Positions 47,501 to 55,650 of a stretch of DNA of 64,000 nucleotides are shown here, piece by piece (position 1 is the first letter of the stretch; every line of letters starts with the position of its first letter). The notes beneath the pieces are model-generated. The model was not told where the DNA came from. It was given only the letters and a program-made list of their open reading frames with translations, and did not search any database. This DNA comes from Treponema sp. OMZ 787 (GTDB taxonomy: Bacteria; Spirochaetota; Spirochaetia; Treponematales; Treponemataceae). Position numbers and translations under genes: made by a program. The stretch covers positions 372,001 to 436,000 of the forward strand of contig NZ_CP051198.1 in NCBI RefSeq assembly GCF_024181225.1, read 5' to 3'.

Positions 47501-47620
47501 TAAAATATAAAAAACTATAAAATATTTCAAAAAAAACGCTGATAATTATAAAAGCTGTGTTGACATAAGTATAAAAAAATGTTAGGAGTTTAATATAATT
47601 AACAATTTAAGGAGAGACTT

Positions 47621-47908
47621 ATGAAGAAAGTTGCTTTAGTTTTATTTGTTGTACTTGCTGCTTTATTATTTGCATCATGTTCAACAATGATGCCTGTTGC
47701 AGGTGCTACAGGTACTGTAGGAAGAAAAACAGGTGAAGCTTCACAAGCTTTTGTTTTTTCATTCCCATTAAAAGGTGAGGGCGGTGTTGCTCAGGCTGCA
47801 AAAAACGGCGGTATTACAAAAGTAGGAACAGTTGATATTCGTGTCGATTGGCCTGCAAGCCCTGCTATTCCCTATTTTATTGTAACGACTGTTGTTACAG
47901 GAGAATAA
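47621..47908 (+). CDS. TRL-like family lipoprotein
   Basis: A 95-residue small lipoprotein with signal ending LLFASCS (lipid cysteine 20). The remainder, with MMPVAGATGTVG, KTGEASQAFVF, a glycine-rich centre and VGTVDIRVDW, matches the TRL-like family of short exported proteins found in spirochetes and others; its function is unknown. AAGGAG is 7 bases before the ATG. A terminator follows directly, so it is likely a monocistronic, possibly abundant transcript. Confidence 0.85.
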   Translation: MKKVALVLFVVLAALLFASCSTMMPVAGATGTVGRKTGEASQAFVFSFPLKGEGGVAQAAKNGGITKVGTVDIRVDWPASPAIPYFIVTTVVTGE

Positions 47909-47923
47909 GCTATTATAGTTTTA

Positions 47924-47961
47924 ACAACCTCACTATTTGTGTAGTGGGGTTGTTTTTTTTT
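47924..47961 (+). terminator. Terminator after the TRL-like gene
   Basis: ACAACCTCACTA (47924-47935) pairs with TAGTGGGGTTGT (47942-47953) as a 12-bp stem with one wobble, followed by nine T residues (47953-47961). Confidence 0.92.
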
Positions 47962-47967
47962 AGTGTT

Positions 47968-48489
47968 ATGAAAAAATATTTTTTTATTTTAATACCTTTT
48001 TTAATGTTATTTTCTTCGTGCTTGACCGGTCCTTCAGGAAAAGAGAAGGTTATAACGGCTTATATGGAATCCGGTAATATGAAATATTACATACGCCCGG
48101 CAAAAATGATTTTAAATGATGAGAAGGATACCTCAAGCAGTGTAATGGCTGATTTTACTTATCAAATGAGAAAGCGGGATTATGTCTCGGATGCTTATTT
48201 TAATTTTACCTTGCACAGTAAAATTGATTCTTTTATATCAAAAGCTTTTTTTGTATTAGACAGTAAAGAAACTATAGAGTTATTTCAACTTGAAACTCTT
48301 GACAGAAATCTTTCAATGGGTTATATACGTGTTTCCACAATTCTAAAACAAGAAAAACTTAAAACTGTTTTAGAAGGGCTGCATAACGGTGAGGCGGTAT
48401 TGAGGGTTGTTCTTGATAATGGTGCCGCAATGGAATATATACCTTCGAAAGATTTTAAAAACCGAATCCAAGAGTCTTTTTATAAATAA
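47968..48489 (+). CDS. Hypothetical lipoprotein
   Basis: A 173-residue lipoprotein with signal MKKYFFILIPFLMLFSSC (lipid cysteine 18). The rest is an alpha/beta domain of about 150 residues (KYYIRPAKMILNDEKDTSSS, FTLHSKIDSFISKAF) that I do not recognise. The frame opens upstream at 47848 inside the TRL gene, but the signal peptide fixes ATG 47968. There is no Shine-Dalgarno in the T-rich stretch before it, and a terminator ends 6 bases earlier, so expression may depend on readthrough. Confidence 0.7.
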   Translation: MKKYFFILIPFLMLFSSCLTGPSGKEKVITAYMESGNMKYYIRPAKMILNDEKDTSSSVMADFTYQMRKRDYVSDAYFNFTLHSKIDSFISKAFFVLDSKETIELFQLETLDRNLSMGYIRVSTILKQEKLKTVLEGLHNGEAVLRVVLDNGAAMEYIPSKDFKNRIQESFYK

Positions 48490-48501
48490 TTAACTCACCT
48501 A

Positions 48502-48529
48502 TTGACAATATCCGTAATTATTGTATCAT
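48502..48529 (+). promoter_or_regulatory. Promoter of the cyclase pair
   Basis: A consensus -35 TTGACA at 48502-48507, a 16-base spacer, and TATCAT at 48524-48529. The GTG start at 48598 follows after about 60 bases of leader. Confidence 0.72.
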
Positions 48530-48597
48530 TTAAAGAATACCTATATAATTATGGATATTTTTGTTATTTGCGAGATACTTACTTGTGGAGTAAGTGT

Positions 48598-50469
48598 GTG
48601 AAAAAGTTTACTCTGATTTTTATATGCATCCTTTTTTTATCGTCGTGTATAAAGCGGGCCGAGCCTCTTTTGGACACTGTTGTAAAGGGTGTATTTGATG
48701 CTGAAAATATCGGTGTAGGCGATATACAGGTGCTCGAAGGCGATTGGATTTTTATTCCGAACAAATTTGTAGATCCGGCTGAAGATTTTGAAAATTATAC
48801 CCGTTACGAAAATATAAATATGTCTTGGAATAGGTATGGAGATAATCTTCCCGTTTACGGATATGGCACCTATGCCGTAAAAATAAAGCATCTTTCTGAA
48901 AATGGAGTATATGCTATAAAAACGGCCACCGTGTCTTCTGCATGTATTGCTTATCTTGAAGGCAAGGAAATTTATAGAAGCGGTGTTGTAGGTACATCCC
49001 GCCAATCTGAAACTTTTGATTGGGATGCCCCGTTTATTACTCTTCCAACTATGGGAAAGGAAGATGTAACATTGGTGTTCCATGTTTCTAACTTTAGCGA
49101 TAATAAGACAGGATTTTTAAAGCCTGTAGAATTCGGTTTTTACTCTACATTACTAAACGCAAAAAATGCAAGTGTTTTAACTTTAACTATATTGGCCGGT
49201 ATCCTTTTATTGGCTGCTGCATTTTTTATTTCGTTGTATATTTTTTATCCTAAAGAAAAACATTCTCTTTATTTCGGTTTGTTGGCGGCTAATTTTTGTT
49301 TAAGAATTTGCTGCTATGATGAGTTTTTACTTGCAACAATAATACCCGGCATGAGCGGTGAAGTTCTTTTTAAAATAGGTTATATCACTCTTTCTTTGGG
49401 CCTTATCTTTGCAGCCTTTTTTATACATAACCTTTTCAGCAAAATCAAAAGCCGATATTGGGTTCTTATGCTGTCTCCTGGAGTATTATATGTTATCATA
49501 AATATTTTCGCTCCTATGAGAGTTTCCGCAATGCTGCTTCAGCCGGCTCAAATATATGTTTTAGTTTTTGCTATTTATAATATCTTAGTTGTACTTAGGG
49601 CAGCTTTAAAAAAAGATACTTCTGCAATTCTGTTTTTAACAGGTTTTTCAATCTTCTTAATTTTAAGTGCAAGAGATATTTTAATTTCGAATAGGGTTAT
49701 ACAAGGATTTTTCTTGTCACATATCGGGGTCTTAGTTTTGCTTATTCCAATGGCTATTGTTGTTTTGCATAATTTTAGAGACAGCTCCAACAGAGTTATA
49801 AGAATTACAAAGCAGATAGAAGCTACAAACGAAGCCCTTGCTAAATTTGTTCCTAACGAGTTTATGAATTTTTTAAGAAAAAGGCATGTCGATATTAAGT
49901 TGGGAGATAATATTTTAAAAGACATGTATATCGCCTTTATTCATTTAGGTATTTATACCGGATTGGAAACCGAAAAAGAAAGGCTTGAGCTTCTTAAAAT
50001 TTATAATGAGACTCTGGCAAAGATTAATCCTGTTATTCAGACTCATAACGGGTTTATTGATAAGTATTTAACTGAAGGCTTAATGGTTCTTTTTCATGGC
50101 TCTGCATATGATGTAATCAAATGTATGCTTGAAATTAAATCCATTATTCAATTTGAAAATATGGACAGAGAAATAAGTAAGCTGCCTAAAATAGACCTTG
50201 CTGTCGGCATTCATTATGGAAGACTCATGCTGGGCACTATCGGAGAAGAAGAAAGAATGGACAGTACGGTTATATCCGATGTTGTCAATGTTGCTTCAAG
50301 ACTTCATTTTTACGCTCTAAAAAAAAGGATCAATATTTTTATCAGTGAAGCAGTCAAAAAAAATGCGGTTAACCAGCCTTTAAATGAGGTCAAATTTGAA
50401 TATAACGGCTTGGTAAGGTTTAGGGGAAAGGATGAGCCGGTTAGAATATACGAGGTAAAAAAATTATGA
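48598..50469 (+). CDS. 7TM-DISM receptor with class III cyclase domain, C2-like (no metal-binding Asp)
   Basis: A 623-residue membrane protein. A lipobox-like signal (LFLSSC, C17) is followed by a jelly-roll ectodomain of the 7TMR-DISMED2 kind at about 40-190 (EGDWIFIPNK, YGYGTYAVKIKHL, AYLEGKEIYRSG), then seven helices at about 195-420. A class III nucleotide cyclase domain follows at about 430-623. The two metal-binding aspartates are replaced by H449 (FIHLG) and E493 (KYLTEG). The substrate Lys (K489), class IIIb Thr (T557), and transition-state N564 and R568 (VVNVASR) are kept. This is the pattern of a C2 half-site. GTG start with GGAG 7 bases upstream. ATGA overlap with the next gene. 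Confidence 0.85.
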   Translation: MKKFTLIFICILFLSSCIKRAEPLLDTVVKGVFDAENIGVGDIQVLEGDWIFIPNKFVDPAEDFENYTRYENINMSWNRYGDNLPVYGYGTYAVKIKHLSENGVYAIKTATVSSACIAYLEGKEIYRSGVVGTSRQSETFDWDAPFITLPTMGKEDVTLVFHVSNFSDNKTGFLKPVEFGFYSTLLNAKNASVLTLTILAGILLLAAAFFISLYIFYPKEKHSLYFGLLAANFCLRICCYDEFLLATIIPGMSGEVLFKIGYITLSLGLIFAAFFIHNLFSKIKSRYWVLMLSPGVLYVIINIFAPMRVSAMLLQPAQIYVLVFAIYNILVVLRAALKKDTSAILFLTGFSIFLILSARDILISNRVIQGFFLSHIGVLVLLIPMAIVVLHNFRDSSNRVIRITKQIEATNEALAKFVPNEFMNFLRKRHVDIKLGDNILKDMYIAFIHLGIYTGLETEKERLELLKIYNETLAKINPVIQTHNGFIDKYLTEGLMVLFHGSAYDVIKCMLEIKSIIQFENMDREISKLPKIDLAVGIHYGRLMLGTIGEEERMDSTVISDVVNVASRLHFYALKKRINIFISEAVKKNAVNQPLNEVKFEYNGLVRFRGKDEPVRIYEVKKL

Positions 50470-52544
50470 CGGCCGAAAAGAAAAGATTATTTTTAGGTTC
50501 GATTCCTTTTTGTTTTTTATTTATTCTTTTGTATCTAACTAATTTGCTTACACCTGCTTATAAACAAAAAATTATAAATTTGCAAGTAACAAAGGGTAAG
50601 GTTTCTATTCCTAGTACGGCTTCATCGGATTTGTCGCTTTTTTCTTTAAGCGGTGATTTTTATTATACTCCCAATCAGTTTTACTCCTTAAAAAACAGCT
50701 CTGAAGAAATGTATGCCAAAGTTCCGGGAGAGTTTTCGAGTAAAGAGTTAGGAAATGCTTTTGGTTACGGATCTTACGGCTTGGAATTATCCGGTCTTGA
50801 TCCGGAAAGTCTTTACGCTGTTCATATTCCTCAAGTTTTTAACAGCTGCGGTATTATAATAAATGGAATTGATCTTGAAAGTCAAGGTCAGCCCGGTGTC
50901 AATAGGGAAACTGAAACCCCGGGGACTCGGTTTTCCCAAATAGCTTTTAGATCTTTAAAAGACGGCACGGCCAATATAGTAATTAATGTTTCCAATTTTT
51001 TTAATAGTAAAGGATATATTTCGGCTCCGATTATTTTGGGAAAGGCATCGCAAATAGGGGCTATGTTTAGAGGCACCCTGATTTTTTACGGTATCATATT
51101 TGCCATAACTTTTTCGGTTGCCTTATTTTTCTTTATGCTTTCTTTTTTTCATAAGCATTCTTCTTTTGTAATTTGGTTTTCTTTAACATCCATGGTGCTG
51201 GCTGTAAGAGGTATTTTCTTTTATCCTCATATTTTTATGATTTTGTTTCCTAATTTTCCATGGCGTCTTAATTTTATTATGAGGTATATTACTGTTCCTT
51301 TACCTATAATTTTATTTACTGTATTTATAAGCAAGGCGTTAAAATTAATATATAAAATTCCTTATATAATTATATTAGCAGTTTCAATTTTATATGCAAT
51401 TTCTACTGTAGTTCTTCCGCCTGAGATTTCGGCTTTTTTATTATTTTATTATCAGGTCTTTGCTTTATTTTGTGTAAGCTATGTTATAATGCTCGCAATA
51501 ATAGGTTTGAAAAAAAAGAAAGAATTTTCCGTGTGGATATTTATTTCAACATCGGTGTTGTTCTTGTTTGGTGTTTATGACTTATTGGTTTCTTTAGGCA
51601 TCATACCGGGAGAATTTTTTATTCAGATAGGAACGGTTTTTTCTGTTATTATATTGTCGATAATGGTATTGGATGATTATTCAGGTTCAATAAAAAAGAT
51701 AGAAGATTTAAGTGTAGAAATGAAGCTTATAAATAAGTCTCTTATCCGTTTTGTTCCGGATCAAATTGTAGAGCTATTGAATAAAAAATCTATAATTGAT
51801 GTTAAGCTGGGCGATAATGTTGAGCTTACAATGCCCATCCTCTCTATAGATATAAGGTCTTTTACTCATACTGCAGAAAAACTGACACCAAATCAAGTTT
51901 TTGAATTATTGAATGAGTATTTTGCCTTGGTGGCTCCTGTTGTCCGCAAATATAATGGTGTAATAACTAAGTATTTAGGCGACGGTTTTTTTGCTCTATT
52001 TCCTGATGGAGCGGATTCGGCTCTTTCTTGCGGAATAGCCATACAAAAGGTAATTACCGATAACACTATTGCAGCTCCTAATTCTTCTCCTTTAAGGATA
52101 GGTATAGGAATCGATATGGGAGATATTCTTTTAGGAACCATAGGTAACTCTACCCGTATGGATAGTATTATTATTTCCAATTCTTACCATGTTGCGGAAG
52201 TCTTGCAGGAGTCGACAAAAAAGTATTCTTCATGTATTATTATTTCCGATAGAATTTACGAGGCCCTGAGTGATGGTTCAGAGCATTATATAAGGCCTAT
52301 ACAAAGAATTAAAAATTCATCCAGTAAGGAAACATTCTTGTATGAAGTTTATGACTGTGATGATGATTTGATTAGGGATTTAAAATACAGCACACAGTAT
52401 TATATGGAAATTGCTTTAAAAACCTTATCGGCTCAGGGGGTGGAAGCCGCCGGTAAATATTTTGATAAGGTTCTGGATATATTCCCAAATGATTCTGTTG
52501 CTTTATATTATAAAAAAATATTTGAAAAAATAAATGCACGATAA
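50466..52544 (+). CDS. 7TM-DISM receptor with class III cyclase domain, C1-like (metal Asp present, Asn/Arg lost)
   Basis: A 692-residue paralogue of the preceding protein: an N-terminal membrane anchor, a DISMED2-like ectodomain (about 60-185), seven helices (about 195-415) and a cyclase domain (about 435-625). An extra helical C-terminal tail of about 65 residues resembles a TPR hairpin. Both metal ligands are present, D462 (LSIDIRSFT) and D506 (KYLGDGFFALF), 44 residues apart as in mammalian cyclase C1. The Asn and Arg needed for catalysis are H575 and V579 (YHVAEVL), and the class IIIb Thr is Ile. Alone it should be inactive or weak; paired with the upstream protein it completes one active site. 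Start overlaps the previous stop (ATGA). Confidence 0.85.
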   Translation: MTAEKKRLFLGSIPFCFLFILLYLTNLLTPAYKQKIINLQVTKGKVSIPSTASSDLSLFSLSGDFYYTPNQFYSLKNSSEEMYAKVPGEFSSKELGNAFGYGSYGLELSGLDPESLYAVHIPQVFNSCGIIINGIDLESQGQPGVNRETETPGTRFSQIAFRSLKDGTANIVINVSNFFNSKGYISAPIILGKASQIGAMFRGTLIFYGIIFAITFSVALFFFMLSFFHKHSSFVIWFSLTSMVLAVRGIFFYPHIFMILFPNFPWRLNFIMRYITVPLPIILFTVFISKALKLIYKIPYIIILAVSILYAISTVVLPPEISAFLLFYYQVFALFCVSYVIMLAIIGLKKKKEFSVWIFISTSVLFLFGVYDLLVSLGIIPGEFFIQIGTVFSVIILSIMVLDDYSGSIKKIEDLSVEMKLINKSLIRFVPDQIVELLNKKSIIDVKLGDNVELTMPILSIDIRSFTHTAEKLTPNQVFELLNEYFALVAPVVRKYNGVITKYLGDGFFALFPDGADSALSCGIAIQKVITDNTIAAPNSSPLRIGIGIDMGDILLGTIGNSTRMDSIIISNSYHVAEVLQESTKKYSSCIIISDRIYEALSDGSEHYIRPIQRIKNSSSKETFLYEVYDCDDDLIRDLKYSTQYYMEIALKTLSAQGVEAAGKYFDKVLDIFPNDSVALYYKKIFEKINAR

Positions 52545-52566
52545 ATTTTATTTTAAGGAGTAGTTT

Positions 52567-54264
52567 ATGGCAAAGAAAGTTGTAATTGTAGGCGGCGTTG
52601 CAGGGGGTGCTTCCGTTGCTGCAAGAGTTAGACGCTTGGATGAAAATGCTGAAGTCATTATGTTTGAAAAAGGCCCTAATGTATCTTTTTCAAATTGTGC
52701 CTTACCTTTTTTCTTAAGCAGGATTGTTCCGGAAAGTGAGGATCTTGTTTTGATGACTCCGGAACAGTTTAAAAAGCAATATAATATTATTGCAAAAACA
52801 TCCCACGAGGTTCTTTCGGTAGATCCGTCAAAAAAGACTGTAAAGGTAAAAGATTTAAATGCCGGAAAAGAATTTGAAGAGTCTTATGATGTGTTGGTGC
52901 TTTCACCGGGTGCTGCTCCTGTTGTTCCTCGGGCCATCCTTGGACATGATAAGCCCCATGTTTTTACCGTAAGAAATGTTGTGGATATTAAAAAACTTGA
53001 TGATTATGTTACCGCTCACAATGTAAAAGACATAGCCGTTATCGGTGCAGGTTTTATCGGTATTGAAGTTGCGGAAAACTTTAAGCTTGCAGGTAAAAAT
53101 GTTTCTCTTGTAGAAAAACTTCCTCAAGTTATGGCTCCCTTCGATTATGATATGGCCCAAATTCTTCATAAAGAAATACACGACAAGGGTGTAAACTTGG
53201 TTTTAGGTGACGGAATAAAAGAAATCGGAGATAACTTCATTGTTCTTGAGAGCGGCAAAAAACTTGATGCCGGTGTTGTAGTTATGTCTTTGGGTGTGCG
53301 TCCCGAAATTGCCTTAGCTCAAAGTGCAGGTGTAAAGCTAGGAGATTCCGGGGCTATTTTGGTTGATCATAATTACCGCACCAATATAGAAGATATTTAT
53401 GCTGTAGGTGATGCTATCGAAGTAAATCATTTTATAACAAACAAAAAGACAAGGCTTACTCTTGCCGGTCCTGCTCAAAGACAGGCTAGGGCTGCTGCAG
53501 ACGATATGTACGGCATTCCCCATAGAAATACCGGAGTTATCGGTTCTGCCGTTATTCAATGTTTTGATTATAATGCCGCATGTACAGGTCTTAATGAAAG
53601 AGAGTGTCAGGCTCAGGGAATTAACTATGACTGTTCTTATGTTATTCCGGGAGACAAGGTTGGCCTCATGCCTGATGCAAATCCCCTCTTCTTTAAGCTG
53701 ATCTTTGCTAAGCCTTCAGGAAAAATTTTAGGCGCACAGGCCATCGGTAAGGGAAATGTAGATAAGCGTATAGATGTTATAGCTTCGTTTATCATGCTGG
53801 GCGGAACTTTGGAAGATCTAAAAGAGTTGGAGCTTTGTTATTCTCCTATGTTCGGTACTGCAAAAGATATTGTAAACCATGCAGCTCTTGTAGGTTTAAA
53901 TATTTTAAACGGTGTTTATAATCAGGTTCCGGTTACAATGGTGAGAGAGCTTGTCGAGTCAAATGCCTTTATTGTTGATGTGCGAGAGCCCAAGGAATTT
54001 GATGCAGGTCATCTTGTAAATGCTGTAAATATTCCTTTGAGTCAACTGCGTGAAAGAATGAATGAGATTCCGAAAGATAAACCCGTATATGTACATTGCC
54101 GATCCAGTCAAAGAAGTTATAATGCTCTTTGTGCTTTGAAGGGCAAGGGTTATAAAAATATAGTAAACATTATGGGCTCATTCTTAGGCATCAGTGTTTA
54201 CGAATATTTTAATGATGTTAGTCAAAATAGAAAGCCGATAGTGACTAAATATAATTTTAAATAG
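52567..54264 (+). CDS. CoA-disulfide/persulfide reductase with C-terminal rhodanese domain
   Basis: A 565-residue FAD- and NAD(P)H-dependent oxidoreductase. The FAD-binding start is VIVGGVAGGASVAARVRRL, the active cysteine C44 lies in SFSNCALPF, and the NAD(P)H site is IGAGFIGIEVAENF. TNIEDIYAVGDAIE is the second FAD motif. Residues about 460-555 form a rhodanese domain with nucleophile C511 in HCRSSQRSYNA. This fusion is known from CoADR-RHD / Npsr proteins that reduce CoA persulfide or sulfur species. With the downstream YeeE-type protein it suggests sulfane-sulfur handling. AAGGAG precedes the ATG; 22 bases after the cyclase stop. Confidence 0.92.
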   Translation: MAKKVVIVGGVAGGASVAARVRRLDENAEVIMFEKGPNVSFSNCALPFFLSRIVPESEDLVLMTPEQFKKQYNIIAKTSHEVLSVDPSKKTVKVKDLNAGKEFEESYDVLVLSPGAAPVVPRAILGHDKPHVFTVRNVVDIKKLDDYVTAHNVKDIAVIGAGFIGIEVAENFKLAGKNVSLVEKLPQVMAPFDYDMAQILHKEIHDKGVNLVLGDGIKEIGDNFIVLESGKKLDAGVVVMSLGVRPEIALAQSAGVKLGDSGAILVDHNYRTNIEDIYAVGDAIEVNHFITNKKTRLTLAGPAQRQARAAADDMYGIPHRNTGVIGSAVIQCFDYNAACTGLNERECQAQGINYDCSYVIPGDKVGLMPDANPLFFKLIFAKPSGKILGAQAIGKGNVDKRIDVIASFIMLGGTLEDLKELELCYSPMFGTAKDIVNHAALVGLNILNGVYNQVPVTMVRELVESNAFIVDVREPKEFDAGHLVNAVNIPLSQLRERMNEIPKDKPVYVHCRSSQRSYNALCALKGKGYKNIVNIMGSFLGISVYEYFNDVSQNRKPIVTKYNFK

Positions 54265-54274
54265 GAAGAAGCTT

Positions 54275-55633
54275 TTGGAAGAAAAAAAAATACCGGCAAA
54301 TGTAAAGGGGTTATCAAAATTCGATGTTTTAAATCTTGTAATAGGTTCTATTATCGGATGGGGCTCCTTTATTTTGCCGGGGACTCTTTTTTTACCTACT
54401 TCGGGGGTTATAAATACCGTCCTCGGTCTTGTGATAGGCGGTCTTTTTATTATTGTTATACAAAAGGCCTATCAGGTTATGCTGTATCATCATGTGGGCG
54501 AAGGAGGTGAGTTTTCCTATACCTTGGCAAATATGGGAAAGGTTCATGGGTTTATTGTAGGCTGGTCGTTAAGTCTTTGTTATTTGAGTATGATTCCTTT
54601 AAATGCAACCGCCTATGTGCTTATACTGCGTAAGATTTTTGGGGAGGTGATTTTATGGGGTTATATGTATGATTTCGGCCCTACAAGTGTTTATCTTGCC
54701 GATATTCTTATCGCCTCCGCTCCCATTATTATTTTTACTATAATCAATTTAAGAGGGCTTTCATTAAGTGCAAAGATACAAAATATTATGAGCTCTGCCC
54801 TTGTGCTGATTGTTATAGTATTGTTTTTTATAATTATGGGTAAAAGCGATTTAAAGGTCTTTTCGGATAATTACTTGGGATTGGATAAAATATCCTTGGC
54901 AAAAACCGCATCGATAATAGCTATAATTCCTTTTTTGTTTGTGGGCTTTGATGTGGTTCCGCAAGTGTCCTGTGATTTGGGTTTTCCGCCATCTAAGACG
55001 CATTTGCCTACGATTATTTCCATAGTATTCGGCATTTTGCTGTACAGCCTTTTAAATATGATAGGAGCTTTTAGTTATGGTCCTGAGGAAGCGGCTAAGG
55101 TTGAGTGGGCCGTTGCCTCATCGGTTACAAGTACGACAGGCTCTATCGGTTTTTTCTTTTTGCTTATCGCAATTTTTTCGGCTGTTACCGGCGGTATAAA
55201 CGGTTTTATGATAAGCAGCAGCAAATTGCTTGGTGCCTTATCCAATGAAAAATTGTCTCCGGCATTTTTGGGTAAAAAGAACGATAAGAATTTATATCCG
55301 AATGCAATTTTGTTTATTGCCGGGATAAGTTTAATAGGTCCGTGGATAGGAAGAGAAGTAATTATTTTGATTGTGGATATGGCCTCTGTATTGGCTGCCT
55401 TGGCCTATACCTATGTCGGTACGATAGGAATTAGAAAAGGCAAAAATTTATTTGAAAAAATAATGTGTGCTTTTTCGGGGCTTATAGGTTTGGTATTTAT
55501 AGGCCTTCTTTTAATTCCCGGGTCTCCTGCACAGCTGACAAAGGAGTCAATGTTTTTTTTGATAGCTTGGACGCTTCTGGGCTTTTTATTTTATAGATTC
55601 GGTACTCGCCGAAATGAAAAAAGTAAAGAATAG
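54275..55633 (+). CDS. APC-family amino acid permease
   Basis: A 452-residue transporter of about 12 helices in the amino acid-polyamine-organocation superfamily. Helix 1 carries the unwound substrate motif SIIGWGSFILPGTLF, and helix 6 has FLFVGFDVVPQVS. The start is TTG at 54275 with AGGA 8 bases upstream, 10 bases after the reductase stop. Its place between a persulfide reductase and a sulfur transporter hints at a sulfur amino acid or thiol substrate, but this is inference. Confidence 0.88.
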   Translation: MEEKKIPANVKGLSKFDVLNLVIGSIIGWGSFILPGTLFLPTSGVINTVLGLVIGGLFIIVIQKAYQVMLYHHVGEGGEFSYTLANMGKVHGFIVGWSLSLCYLSMIPLNATAYVLILRKIFGEVILWGYMYDFGPTSVYLADILIASAPIIIFTIINLRGLSLSAKIQNIMSSALVLIVIVLFFIIMGKSDLKVFSDNYLGLDKISLAKTASIIAIIPFLFVGFDVVPQVSCDLGFPPSKTHLPTIISIVFGILLYSLLNMIGAFSYGPEEAAKVEWAVASSVTSTTGSIGFFFLLIAIFSAVTGGINGFMISSSKLLGALSNEKLSPAFLGKKNDKNLYPNAILFIAGISLIGPWIGREVIILIVDMASVLAALAYTYVGTIGIRKGKNLFEKIMCAFSGLIGLVFIGLLLIPGSPAQLTKESMFFLIAWTLLGFLFYRFGTRRNEKSKE

Positions 55634-55650
55634 TTTATAAGGAGTTACGT

